64,000 bases of DNA, from positions 187,901,520-187,965,519 of the forward strand of contig NC_089491.1 of NCBI RefSeq assembly GCF_036850765.1, read 5' to 3'. Made by a program: the position numbers and the translations under genes. The stretch is from Saccopteryx bilineata. Its lineage: Eukaryota; Chordata; Mammalia; Chiroptera; Emballonuridae. This document shows positions 33,183 to 44,814 of the stretch, one piece after another. Within the stretch, counting starts at the first letter, position 1. The number at the start of each line of letters is the position of its first letter. Below the pieces are notes generated by a model that was given only the letters and a program-made list of their open reading frames with translations, searched no databases and was not told the origin of the DNA.

Positions 33183-34574
33183 CCACATCTGCCTGACTAA
33201 TTCTGTGGACTTCCTATGCAGCCACGCTACCTAATGGTGCTAGGCTGGGACTTGCTCTGTCAATCTTACGCTTAAATAGTGCTCTTTAGGGTCTAATTTC
33301 TAGCATTTCCATTCCTTAATCATCTTTGGAATCTTGGCTCAATTGCTCTTGTATTCTAATCAAGGTTGCCTATCATTCATGGTTCCCTGGACCTACAATC
33401 CGAATCCTAACCTGGCTAAAATATAGCTTTACATAAAATATTCAGCCAGTTTTTAAAAAATCTTTTTTTCTCACTTTGTGAAGAGCCCCTGAACATAATT
33501 ATTTTTTCCCTAATTTACATTGAATTCTTTTTTCTGGGAAGTTGCTTTCTTATGGGCCTTGTCATTGAGGGTCCCCTGTTATCTTTCTGAAGACAAGCCT
33601 GCTGGGTGGGACTGTGGCCCTGAGTACAGCCCTAAAAATTCCTTTGCTCTCAGTAATTACAAATATTAATTCTACGTTCCCTCTCTGTTTTGCACAAACA
33701 GAGCAACTCTACAATCTACTAAATTCTATTTATTGCCAGGAGTTTGTTTTTTTTTAACCCACAATCATATTTCAAACACTAATGGATAGTCAGTCTTCTG
33801 TTGAGAATATAAGGGTTATGAGTTCCAAGCATAGGTGAGAGAGCTGCAGAAGACCACCCAGTAAATAAAGTGGTAGAGTTCAGATTCAAATCTATATCTA
33901 GTGCCAAAGGTAAAGCGGCTGGTCCTCGCGTCACACTGGGAGAGAAGGGAGGCATCCTTTGATGGCAGTGCCAGCAGGTAAGGAAGCCAGCTGTGTGGGA
34001 TTCAGGAAAAGCCTCAGCCGGGTAGAGCTCCTCGGTGTAATTTGGGAATGTCATTTCACCACTGTACAATTGAAACTGGGATGTATTATTTTAATACAAG
34101 TCACTTACGATGCCAAGCACTGTTCAATTCAAATGTTAGTCCCTTTTTATGTTTCATTATAACCTTCTCTCAAGCTAGCACTGTGTGGTTATATGCTGTA
34201 TAAATTGCTAGTGGAATTACAAGAGAGTATCAAGTCCAGTGCTGACAATGAGACCCTATTACTGACCAAGGACATTGAGCCGGTAAGAGATGTGGAAAGG
34301 ATTCAAAAGCCACGGACACTGACCTATAGGTTTTCAGTTTTCCGAAGTCAGAAGGAGGCTGGCAGGATGAATCTGACCCACTTATCTCCCCCATGTCACA
34401 GATTACTGGCTCTCTATCAACTGTGGTCCTTGCTTGGGTTGTTGGAACAAAGAGAGACAACAAAGAGGGAGCTGGTGAGGTGAGTAGTGCAGGATTTGTG
34501 TTGTCGCTGGTATACAGTGACAGCAGAAGAAAGCTCTTGACCAGCCCTCTAGCCAGGTGTGCTGCTTACTGGTC
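33183..34574. other. Mostly unassigned DNA with a MIR fragment
   Basis: 33,795-33,905 resembles the MIR 3' half ('AAAGTGGTAGAGTTCAGATT', 'CAAATCTATATC'). Elsewhere no repeat is recognised. A small open stretch at 34,193-34,282 ends at a donor-like CCG|GTAAGA, but no acceptor or family supports it as an exon. Confidence 0.45.

Positions 34575-34603
<29 letters not shown>
34575..34603 (+). repeat. (G)29 homopolymer
   Basis: An uninterrupted run of 29 G just upstream of the CpG island. Such a run is rare in mammalian DNA and can form G-quadruplexes. It could also be a polymerase or assembly artefact. It is the source of a poly-Pro or poly-Gly ORF in this place, which is not a gene. Confidence 0.95.
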
Positions 34604-34608
<5 letters not shown>

Positions 34609-34769
34609 GCAGAGACAGGCTTTGAGTCCTTTCCTGACACCAGGTAAGGTTAAGTTATTTATATGAAACAAGGGCAGGGCAAGAAAATAAAATAAATGAA
34701 GATGTATAACAATGAAAAACAACCCTTTCAAATATAAACTGGTGTCTGCTACCTGGGCAAGCAGATCAC

Positions 34770-36060
34770 GACTTGGCAAGGTACCCGCCCAGGCCTGCGG
34801 TTTGGCCGCAAGGTAACAAGCGGGCGGGGCACCCTTGAGCATCAGGAGGTACTGCCTGCGGAGGAGAGGGGGGGAGAACCCCAGGTTGTTGGGCGGAGGG
34901 GGAGGGGAAACCCCAGGTTGTGGGGCGCAAAGGCGTTGCCTCTGCCCGCCCCCTGTCTCCGAGGCGCGTGCTCCTCCCATTGGTGCGCAGCAGTGACGCG
35001 GCGGGTGGGCGGGGGCTGCCAGGTCGGTGGGCGGGCGGGCGGGCGCGCGGCTGATAAAACCAGGCTCGGATCTCGCCCGCCTGCCACTCTCCATTCAGTC
35101 TGCACGGGCGGGTGTGTGCCGGTCACGCGCGGGCGGGCGGGCACGGCCACCAGCTTTGGCTATCGCCAATCCTCCTCCAGCTCCCCTGTGCCTCCTTCCT
35201 TGTCTCGGCGCAGCCAGCCGAAATCCTGCCTGCCTCCCGCTGCCCACCGGCTGGTGAGTGCCCTGCCCCGACACTGCAGTGCAGCTCCTGGGTCTGAGTC
35301 ATCTTGGAGGGGACCCCGGGGCAGCATGGGGCTGTGGAAGGGCGGCACGGGACGCTACGCGGATGTGCTGGTATCTTCCGCGTGGCATGGGCAGGGCAGC
35401 CCGGCACTGTGGGCCGGTGCCCATGCGGAGTCCATTTTGGTTCCCTAAGGCGCGGTGTAGTGTATGATGCAACACCAAGTGAGGGAGCGTGGGCCACCTG
35501 ATGTCACGGGACAGCACCTGGATGCGCCGGTGGTCTACGAGTAGGGCTGGGAGCGGCCACAGGGTTGGCCGGATCATCCAGGGATTCTTCCGTACATGGC
35601 GCGGGGCACAACACCCCGCCCCGCCACGAGGTCCGCGGTGTGTCATCCATCCTGCAGCGCCAACTCGCCCAGGGTCCCTGAGGGTGGGCCCACGGCAGGT
35701 GGCCAGCTGCAGACAGCTGGCCCTGGCGCCCACCTCTCTACTCCAGACCCCCGGACGCACCCTGGCCTGCCCACACCCCTTACCGAGGGCCCCAGGGGTT
35801 TTTTTTGGTTTATTTTCTTTTTTCTTTCGGGGAAATCTTGGTTAGGTGGAGTTCCCTGTCATTTGACTTGGCCAGAAAAGGCCGAGTTCTTCAAGCATCC
35901 TGAGTTTGAGCGGGAGGAAGTTCTTCCGGCTACGTAGCCACCACGTCTTCCCGGCATGTTCTTGACTGCGTAGTAGAAACTTCCCAGGCGGTCAGCGGGT
36001 CAGGCAGCCCTTTCCAGAGCCTGTGTGTGTGCGGAGCAGGTGTACTGAGGTAGTCCTGCG
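34770..36060 (+). promoter_or_regulatory. CpG island with promoter elements
   Basis: CpG and G+C content rise sharply here against the rest of the window. Visible on the plus strand: an inverted CCAAT box ATTGG (34,979), a CRE-like TGACGC (34,994), several GGGCGG GC boxes (35,005-35,045 and 35,125-35,140) and a TATA-like GATAAAAC (35,053). The arrangement suggests transcription to the right, starting about 35,080-35,090. Minus-strand transcription from the same island is possible. Confidence 0.75.
35085..35253 (+). other. Candidate non-coding first exon of an unidentified gene
   Basis: Bounded on the left by the expected start about 30 bases after the TATA-like box and on the right by the strong donor CTG|GTGAGT at 35,254. 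The sequence is GC- and pyrimidine-rich like a 5'UTR ('CTCCTCCAGCTCCCCTGTGC'). I could not recognise the gene. No convincing coding exon follows in the remaining 29 kb, which would fit a long first intron. Confidence 0.5.
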
Positions 36061-36508
36061 GCTGCTCCAGCTCCTACCCCTGCTTAGTGGGTGTGGGAAT
36101 CAGCCGCGAGGCCTGGTTCCCTAATAAGAGCAGGACAACCAGACATGTGCCTCCTGGAAGAAAACCATGCATGGTCAGGCTCTCATGTGGAAGTAACATT
36201 GGATTTATTTCAGATTTAGTTACAAGAGGAGAGGGTTGGGGTTTCAGCCTAGGTGTATGTCCCTAAAATGTGCTCTTAAAAATTTTGTCTAGTACAACTG
36301 CATATGTTGGTCTCTGGCTGAATTTCCTAATTGTGTTTAATATAAATTACAATTTATTTACAATTGGTCTTAACATTTCTTGCCTTTTATGTTTGGTTCA
36401 GCTAATAGGAAACTGTGGTACAGTTATTCCCCTGATAATTTTAGTTGGTCTCAGTGCAAATTGTTATTTTTAAATGAATACACCCTTCTGCATTTGAAAC
36501 AAAGGGTC
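36061..36508. other. Unassigned DNA downstream of the CpG island
   Basis: AT content returns to the background value. No gene or repeat recognised. Confidence 0.45.
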
Positions 36509-36710
36509 TGGGTCTGGCCAGTAGCTCAGTTGGTTAGAGTCATTCTAATATGCCAGGTTGTGGGTTTGATCCCTGGTCAGGGCACATACCAGAATCAACC
36601 AATGAATTCATAAATAAGTGAACAACAAATTGATGTTTCTTTCTCTCTCTCCCCTTTTCTCTTTCTCTAAAAATCAATCAATAAAAACAGGGGGAAAAAA
36701 AAAACAAACC
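36509..36710 (+). mobile_element. SINE-D (Ves-like)
   Basis: A tRNA-like head 'CTGGCCAGTAGCTCAGTTGG', B box 'GTGGGTTTGATCCCTGG', 'CAGGGCACATACCAGAATC', 'CAACCAATGAATTCATAAAT', a CT tract and an 'AAAAATCAATCAATAAAAAC' end: the layout of Ves SINEs of bats. Short flanks AAAGGGTCT and AAAGGTCT are a degraded target duplication. Confidence 0.9.
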
Positions 36711-37505
36711 AAAGGTCTTTTTTAAGTCACACAATCAGAATAGAATTTAGGGGATAAACTGAACAATGGTTTAAAATAGTTTTTAAAGTTTAGTAGCACA
36801 TTAAGGTTATGTTTAATTACTATACATAAAATTGAAAGGACGTCAAAGGAATTTGACTAAGCAAACAGGATAAGACTTAGCAGAGATCAGAAATGTAGTC
36901 ATTTGTTTGAACCTGGATTTGAGCTACATGGGTGCTCTTTGGTATTATAATTATTTGCTTTAGAGGGAAAATAAAGTCATGAAGGACAAAATTGCTGACC
37001 TAACTATCTTGAATTCTAATTACATTTGGTAGGTTTCATTCCTTGATAGGATTACATTTATGTTTTATTGATTGTTTTAGTCTAGGTTCTTTCTACTAAG
37101 GGCAGTAAAAATATGTAATGATGTTGGAGGGCTCAGCATTATTCATAATTGAATTAATCCCTGTCATGAGCAAGGGAGCTTCCCTGAAAGGAGTCTCAGA
37201 GGCTATGAGGACTTTGCGTTTACTTTGAGTGAGGGTGGGGAACCATTGGAGGCTTTCTTGATGACTTCCAACTCTGTGTAGAAAAGAGATGAGGAGGAGA
37301 GGCAGACATGGAAGCAGGGAGTTCATTTCAGAGACTTGTAACTAATTCTGGTGTGAAACCTTAGTCTGGTCTATTTCTGAACAGAGGAGAGTGACCATAA
37401 GTAATTTTGGTGAGAGATGAAGGCAGCTTGAACTGGAGTAGTCATGTGAGGAGATTGAATTTTGCTCCCCTATAAATTTTATTTGTATTATTTTTATTTT
37501 ATTTT
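36711..37505. other. Unassigned DNA
   Basis: About 0.8 kb with no recognised repeat or gene. Confidence 0.45.
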
Positions 37506-38283
37506 ATTTATTTATTTTAAGTGAGAGGAGAGGAGCTAGACAGATTCCTGCACACACCCCCATCGGGATCCACCTAGCATCCCCATCTGGGGCTGATGCT
37601 CTGCCCATCTGAGGCCGTGCTCTTTACTGAGTTGCTTTTCGTGCGTCAGGTAGATACTCCATGGAGCCATCCTCAGTGTCCGGGGCTGATGTGCTCGAAA
37701 TGATTGAGCCATGGCTGTGGAAGGGGAAGGGGGGGGAGAGATAGAGAGAGGGAGGGAAAGGAGAGGGGTGGAGAAGCAGATGGTCACTTCCCCTGTGTGC
37801 CCTGACTGGTAATCAAACCTGGCACTTCTAGGCCCTGGCCGGTTGGCTCAGCGGTAGAGCGTCGGCCTGGCGTGCGGGGGACCCGGGTTCGATTCCCGGC
37901 CAGGGCACATAGGAGAAGCGCCCATTTGCTTCTCCACCCCCCCCTTCCTTCCTCTCTGTCTCTCTCTTCCCCTCCCGCAGCCAAGGCTCCATTGGAGCAG
38001 GGATGGCCCGGGCGCTGGGGATGGCTCATTGGCCTCTGCCCCAGGCGCTAGAGGCTCTGGTCACGGCAGAGCGACCCCCCGGAGGGGCAGAGCATCGCCC
38101 CCTGGTGGGCAGGGCATCGCCCCTGGTGGGCGTGCCGGGTGGATCCTGGTCGGGCGCATGCGGGAGTCTGACTGTCTCTCCCCGTTTCCAGCTTCAGAAA
38201 AATACAAAAAAAAGAAAAAAAAAAAACAAAACTGGCGCTTCTACACACCAAGTTGATGCTCTACCACTGAGCCAACTGGCCAT
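37506..38283 (-). mobile_element. Old SINE-A split by a young SINE-A
   Basis: The old minus-strand copy occupies 37,506-37,830 and 38,244-38,283. The second piece holds its tRNA-like head ('TGGCCAGTTGGCTCAGTGGT'). Its body includes 'GAAGTGACCATCTGCTTCTC' and an A-rich end near 37,506. A plus-strand SINE-A landed inside it at 37,831. Confidence 0.92.
37831..38233 (+). mobile_element. SINE-A, young full-length copy nested in SINE-A
   Basis: An intact tRNA-like head with A box 'TGGCTCAGCGGTAG' and B box 'GGTTCGATTCCCGG', a body with two copies of the ~25-base internal unit, and an A-rich tail. Duplications GGCACTTCTA (37,821-37,830) and GGCGCTTCTA (38,234-38,243). Opposite orientation to its host SINE. 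Confidence 0.96.
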
Positions 38284-41200
38284 TCAACAAGATTGGCCAG
38301 TGTAATCTGTGTGAGGTTTGTGAATGAGGTCCACTGTGATTCCAGGAGACGTAGAGTTGCCACATGAGTGAGATGGGAGAGGCTGAGGAAAGAGCCAGCA
38401 AAGAAGGACTGAAGTCATAACTGCCACTTCCATCTTCAAGGGACAGTGCTGAAGGAGATCTGCCCTCTTGGGGGCTTTCCTATGTTTGTGACTGCCTGGT
38501 AGCCACTTAACCTCAGATCGGTGGCATCTTTCTTTTTACCTAGCTTTCATGCCTTCTCATACCTGACCGGAGGTTCTCCCAGTGCCTGCAGCCTCCCTCT
38601 GCTCCCCTGCCACCCTTTAGTGGATACCTTGGCTGTGGGTTTGTCCTGTTGTCAGGATGGAGACTCTCTGCCACTTGGATTCCAAAGTCACAGAGCGTGC
38701 CTGCTTTTTCTTTCCTGGCCTTCGGAACACCTACCTTGCAGGGCTTTTGTTGGCCGTAGGCAATGGGCGTTGGATCCCAGGCCGAGGTTCCATCCACCTT
38801 GAGGTGTTAGGTGTCTTCTAGTCAAGGAATATGGTACTAGAATCTTCAGTGGCAGACTGTTAGCCTTGTAAACTATAGGGACTCTCTCTTTCTCCGTATT
38901 CACTGCCCCTGCCCAACCTGTACCTCAACTCCAAAGCAGCTTTGAAAATAACTATCCCTGCAGTTCAAAGGGAGTCATAATTTATCACGGACGAGTTAAT
39001 GTGTTTGCAGCCTGGGAATCTGCTAGAAGGACAAGCAGCAAGTTGTTTAAACGATTTGGTGGACAACTTAAATGTGTTCATTTCACTCTGAAGGCACTCC
39101 TTCATAGGCTTGGTGTTGGCCAAGCTGTGGGTGAAGCATTCCTCACGTGTTGTTCAGGATTTGTTCGTCCCCAGAACACAGGCTGTGGAAATGACATTTC
39201 TGGACATCAGCACAGACTCTGGCAGAAGGCTCACCCGTTCTGCCACAGCCACTATCCTTCATTTGGTTTCTCCCTAGTTATCGTTATTAACACATGTGCA
39301 TTTGCTGCAGGGCCTGGAGTTAGAGCGGTGTGGGGAGGGAAGAGGCCTTCACAGCTTTGGGGTGCCTGAGATGAGCTGCTGTGGGACAGGGACGCTTCTA
39401 GGAGTTGAGGGCAGGTGGGATCCATGCAGGGGACAGTGCAGCCTTTGGCTCTGCGGCTGTCTTTATGTGCAGCCTCCAGAAAGCTCTTGAGACCTTCTGA
39501 GCCTTGTAACCCTGCTCTGTCTGTGGATTGGGAAAGCCTTCCCTTGAAGCCTCATAATATATAGTTAGGCAAATGAACAGGAGGTCTGTGGGAATCTGTG
39601 GAAGAGTAAAGGGACTAAATACATGTAGATTCCTTTTGTGAAATCTGTTCTTTCTGTTGGCAGTCTATGGATCTGATGGTGGTAACCTGCAGTCCTGTCC
39701 AGGGGCGCCTTTGAAGGCTAACGGTGAGGTGGACGTCCGTGACAGTGGAAGCAAGAGCCTCCCTCTCCTGTGCAGGACTGGGTACACTTATGCATTATCT
39801 CCCCCTTGTTCCTGCTGGACCTTCTCCTCCCTTTTCTGCAGGGAGGGGATGGGTGGGGTTTTTTTCTTAACATTCCATATTTCCCTGTAGTGCTTTCTTC
39901 TTGTGTTTGGGTCAGATGAGGTTCTTGACTGTGAGAACAACCAAATATGTTTCCATTTGTTTAGGAACAGGTCAGCGAGCTCTGCATCGTAGACACCATC
40001 AGTGCTGAGTCTGACTGCAGGGAAGTAGCCTCTGGCCTTGCATGGCCGGTCTGAGCTGCTCATGGGGCCGTGCATGCTGCGGTCAGAGGAGATGACATGG
40101 GCCTCTCTGCAGGAAGGGCAGGTCCTCGTCAGGGTTTCACTTACAGAATGAATGCGGGTTCTAAGCCATCTCTCAGAGCCACATCAAGTCCTTTCCCGTG
40201 TTGTTTGTGTAACAGTTGGCTTCTGGTGCTTTCTTATGGCAGTGAGAGGAGTTGAATGAGCTAGTCCAGGTTACAGACTTACAGCTTCTGGCAAAGATGA
40301 GTGCTTGATATAAATGTTAACTATTATCCTGGAAGGATAGCCACGTTGTGTGATTTAGGTGTGGAGAGAAATCAATTTTATAACAACGTTATCTTGCTGT
40401 ACCATTTTGCCAAGGTATTAAAATGTGGTTCCTCTCCTTGGACGGTGTCTGCATTGCAGGGGTGCTACAGGGCCAAGGTGTTGTGGGGACGTCGGGCCTC
40501 TGTTGCATCTGCTGATCCTGGGCCAGGATCTGAGGATATGGCCCTAATTCTTGTACCATTGTTTTCTGAAGACCTGGGGTGCTCTCTTGACGACTGACCT
40601 TTCACAGTTGAGGTCAGGAGGGCATTCTGTGGCCTTTTGCCACAATGGGGAAGGAGAACACTGAGGATTAACCACAGTCTCTGGGGCTGTGTTGGCTTTG
40701 ACTGCCTGGATGACATTGAAGCCATTCTCTCTGTGGAACCAGGCGCCTCCCTTGGAATGGGAGGCAGGTTCTTTTGGGTCTCAGATCTGCACAAGAGCTG
40801 GGTATCTCAAAGCTCTGGAAAGCAGAGCTCACAGCCCCATTCTTAGAGCTTGCCTGGGTATGTGTGCAAAAGGGTGTTCACGGGTTCCTAGGTTTCAGCA
40901 TAGGAACCTGAGGAGGCTCCCCCCACACCCCTTGTCGTTTCTGAGTCAGTCCTGGGGTGCAGGGGCTGGCTGCTCTGCTGCTGGAGAGCACCCTGCTTTC
41001 CCTCTCTGTCCAGATTTCTCTGAGTCTGAATGCAGGTATTTCTTCCGTAAGCCCCCGTAGCAGAGCCCTAGGTACAGCTGGCACTAGTGTCCCTGGGACA
41101 GCAGTGCTGGGCAGTGGCTGGAGCCGGAGCTGGCATGTGTGACAGAGGCTGGGCTGCATACTTTCTGGGTCAGTAGCTTGACTGCATATCCCCAGAGTCA

Positions 41201-41526
41201 GGTTGGATGGGGCACCCTGCCCAGGTTGCAGAGGAATTCTGTTCCATTGTCTACACCTAGTCACCTGCATGTGCAGACAGCAGGGGGTTTGTGGGAATTG
41301 GACTCTATTTACAGTCTATTCCAGACTATACTCTTTCCTGTCCCCGCCTCTACCTTGCTGATCGCTGTCCTGTTGGGAAGTGGGGAAGGGCCTACTTGCT
41401 TGGAAAAACACTTCTTTGACACCCTCAGAGCACCTGGCCATGTGTCCGGGTGCAGCTTAGGTGCTGGCAGTTGAGTGGGAAAAACCCCCCATCCCTTCCT
41501 TCCTTTCTTATATTTTCCTTTCCTCT
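38284..41526. other. 3.2 kb without a recognised gene
   Basis: Moderately GC-rich, repeat-poor sequence, perhaps intronic. Many short overlapping ORFs are present, none with a recognisable domain. AG and GT signals occur (for example around 41,014 and 41,036), but no conserved frame supports an exon. Confidence 0.45.
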
Positions 41527-41536
41527 TTCAACTTTC

Positions 41537-42145
41537 AATTTTTTTTTTCTTTTACTTTCATTAGCATTTATTTTATGCTGAATTTATTCCAGGGCCACAT
41601 GTTTTTGTTTCTTCAACATCCTCTTCTGGTTTAGGAAAGATCTGTTCTTTTTCAGTAAGATCGTCTCCATATGGGAGAGAGAGCTCACATTGGGGTTCAT
41701 CTGTCCACGAGCTCTGTAACTTCTGTGTTGCATCTTGGGAGCTTTGTTCACTTGGATGTGCTCAATGACCAGCTGAGTCTACATCTAAACCCTTAAGTTC
41801 AGCATTGCTCTCTGCATTTTTAAGCTTCTGCAGGAAAAAATCAGCACTCTTTTTGGGCCACCGACCCTGTGTCCAGCTTCACTGTTTGGCCTGTGCACCC
41901 CTACCAACTCTACCATTGTAATGACAGCATGGCACACAATGCTTCTATAAAGTAACATCCCTCAAATACTTGGTGGCTTATTGAATATGCACACACTTGA
42001 TGGCCTGGGCAGTTTCACAAGTGTTCTTAAAGTGAACACAGAGAGTTGAACGTCTTACTTTGCATGATTTTGTGGGGTGTTCTGGATCAAGTAAACAGTG
42101 AACTTTTTTCAGAGGCCACCTCACGCTGCTTACGGAAAGGACTCC
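41537..42145 (-). pseudogene. RPL17: Processed pseudogene of ribosomal protein L17
   Basis: Translating the minus strand in several frames gives RPL17-like blocks, listed from the start: '[11 protein letters not shown]' (about 42,095), '[14 protein letters not shown]' (about 42,030), a diverged 'YNGRVGRGAQAK' region (about 41,910), '[15 protein letters not shown]' (about 41,800), '[13 protein letters not shown]' (about 41,755) and '[12 protein letters not shown]' (about 41,645). There is no intron. A poly-A tail stands as a T/C run at 41,537-41,550, and TTCAACTTTC flanks both sides (41,527-41,536 and 42,146-42,155). Several frameshifts exclude function. L1-driven retroposition is the known route for such copies. 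Confidence 0.93.
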
Positions 42146-42155
42146 TTCAACTTTC

Positions 42156-44463
42156 TTTTGAATAATATTTCAGACTGAAACATTGTAGGCATAGTACAAG
42201 GAATTCCTATGGAACCTTTTCTTAAATTTACCAGTTTTCCACAGTTTGCTCCCTCCGTACTTTGTTTCTGTTGACCAATCGATTGATCTATGTACACACA
42301 TGCATGTGTTTTTTTCCTGAACCATTTGAAGGTAAGCTGAAGATGTCATGCCCTTTCATTTACCCTGAAAACTTCCGTGTGTCACTCTTAAGAGTAAGGA
42401 TGCTCTCCTACTTAACCATAGCACAGTATCAAAGTCAGGAAATTTAACATCGAGTCACACTGTTACCTAGCCCAGAGTCCACATTCAATTTTCAGTTGTC
42501 CGAATATGTCATTTGCTACAGGAAATAATATGTATAATATTTGTATTTTGCAGGAGTAGATCTTTCTAAGAAATGAACTTAGGTCTAATTTTCTATCTCA
42601 AAAACTTTCTTAAGAAAATACTTTCTAAAACTTAGAATGCTCATTGTGAAAAATTTGGAAAGTACAGAAAAGTGAAAGAAGGAAAGTAAACCACCCACAA
42701 TTTCGGCACAAAGACTGAGTGCTGTGCCAGGTGGATGGCTTGTGAAAGGTGCTAGAAGACTCCAGCCCAGGGGTGACCTGTGCCCACACGCCCGGCAGCA
42801 GCCCAGGGCCAGTCTCGGGCTATGGGGAGGAGATGGCTCCTATCTAGAGCCGACCGTCTTCATGCCCTTACCCAATGCTTGGGTAGCTGCCCACCGGAGC
42901 AGGTGAATTAAACCACCTAGGGTGGGGGAGGGTAGAAGTCATTATTCAATACACAGGACTTGTTCCAGACCTCAGAAGAAGTGTTGCAGGTCCTCTTGTC
43001 AGCTCGATGCCCCTGGCTTCCTGGACTTAGCAGAAAGCAAGGATGGGCGTGGGGCCTTGGTCTGGACTGGAGAAACAGCGCTGGCTCTTGGCAGATATCT
43101 CGTGCTTATTTAGTACTACTTTTGTTAACATCCTTGGCCGCCTACCAGTGGGCCAGTGGAGAAAGAAGAGGCGAAATTCTAACTTGTGAATTTTGTTTTT
43201 TATTAGTGATTTGTCTGCTCAGAATTTCCTAGGGGAAGGTCTCAGAACTGTGTTTGAAGTGTGGGTCTTCCTGCGCCTTTCATGTGTCAAGGCTGTTCCC
43301 TTCGTCATCACCTGCAGTAACTGAGGGGCTTCGCTTCTTCCTGGACTGGAAGGGGTCTTCTCAGAGTAAGTCTGGTTTTGAGAACAATTTTGCCCTTTGA
43401 AGCTGCTATTGTGTTGTGTGTGGCTCCTTGTTGCCTGTACCTCAGTTTCCCTGAGCTGGGAATGTACATTGTGTGTGAGAAGGGACCTCTGAAGGTCATG
43501 ATCAAAGCCTGAAATATTTTCCCATGTGTTTGTTATTTCTTCCCCTGCACCAGAGCCTCCCTTTGGAGGAGCTAGCCCTGAGGGTGAGTGCGGTGGGCCG
43601 CAGCCCAGGCCTTGCACACCCCGCTGGGGCCGCGGAACTGCTAACCAGGACCGGCCAGGGTGGCAGGGCAGCTCTTCAAAGAAAGCTTTTGAAGTGCAAA
43701 CATTTCCTTTCCTGAAAAGAAGGGAAATTGAAATTGTTCTGTGCAGACAATGTTCTCTTACATCAAAGAGGCAGTGGGATTATATAGGGCGATGAGCAGA
43801 TCAGACCGTACTGCGGCACAGCAAAGATGCGGCTGTTGCTGTCCAGTGCCCGCAGTGTGAGTCGGTGAGTTATATTTTCCATGTTTGTTTGTTTATATTG
43901 AGGTCCAAAATCTAGGTCTAGCATGTTATATTTAACTGACTCTCTTTTGTATTTTTATCTTGTAAGTTCTTTTGGGAAATTATGACACCATCCATGATGT
44001 CATAATTTTATTGGTAGCCAATAAAAATGGCATTTTCAAAGGACATTTGATCATTTGGGAAAAGCTTTACTGTTGTAAAAGTAAAAAAAATCTATCTGTA
44101 ATTTTTCATATTGAGTATTATCTTAGTGAGATATATGTATTTGCACAGAAAGAACATGCTGTTGAGTTGGACTTAGTTTTGTTCACTGCTTATGTACGCT
44201 GCTCCTAAAATAGTGCCAACAAATATTTGCTGAATGAATATTTTCATAATTAGTAGAGTAACAAGATATTTTGAAGGAGGACTGTCTCTGAGCTAAATAG
44301 TAACATTATGGCAGGTGGAAAGAACCAGAAGTTATTTTACATTTCTATTGTAATTCTGCCCTGGCATCTCACTCTGGGGTTTATTTCTTGGTACAAATGT
44401 GTATCCTGCTTTGTGTTTTGCTATGAATCATTTTGTGAATCAATGACTCTGACATTTCTGCTT
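42156..44463. other. 2.3 kb without a recognised gene
   Basis: No repeat family is clear. A short GC-rich stretch at about 43,790-43,865 ends at a good donor, GTCG|GTGAGT, and holds an ATG at 43,827, but no coding support was found. 44,213-44,245 has 'AACAAATATTTGCTGAATGA', like the end of an ancient LINE or MIR. Confidence 0.45.
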
Positions 44464-44814
44464 TTTTTTTTTTCAAGTGAGAGGAAGGGAGATAGTGAGA
44501 TAGTGAGACAGTTCCCACATGTGCCCAGACTGGGATCCACCTGGCAATCCCATTTTAGGCTGATGCTTGAATTAATCAAGCTATTTATACTGCCTGAGGT
44601 TGATGTGCTGGGACCAGCAAAGATCCTCAGTGCCAGGGACTGATGTTCGAACCGGTTGAGCCATTGGTTGCAGGAGGGGCAGAGGAGAGAAGGGGCAGAG
44701 GAACAGGGAGAGAAGCAGATGGTCACTTCTCCTATGTGCCCTGACCAGGAAATTGAACCTGGAATGTCCATACGCCAGGCCGATGCTCTATCCACTGAGC
44801 CAAGCAGCCAGGGG
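44464..44814 (-). mobile_element. SINE-A, old diverged copy
   Basis: The minus strand has head 'CCCTGGCTGCTTGGCTCAG', the body 'GAGAAGTGACCATCTGCTTC', the 'CAACCAATGGCTCAACC' region and an A tail (T run at 44,462-44,473). The middle is rearranged compared with the consensus. Confidence 0.9.

Noticed and set aside
34549..35448. Long overlapping ORFs on both strands, 176-181 codons
   Set aside because: They follow the high GC content of the CpG island and the poly-G run. Their composition is Pro, Gly, Arg and Ala rich, with no domain and mutually overlapping frames.
37831..37905. tRNA gene
   Set aside because: The tRNA-like head with A and B boxes is the promoter part of SINE-A, followed by a SINE body and A tail with target duplications. 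The same holds for the heads at 49,098 and 59,672.
41537..42145. Functional RPL17 gene
   Set aside because: It is intronless, has frameshifts and a poly-A tail, and is flanked by a target duplication. It is therefore a processed pseudogene.
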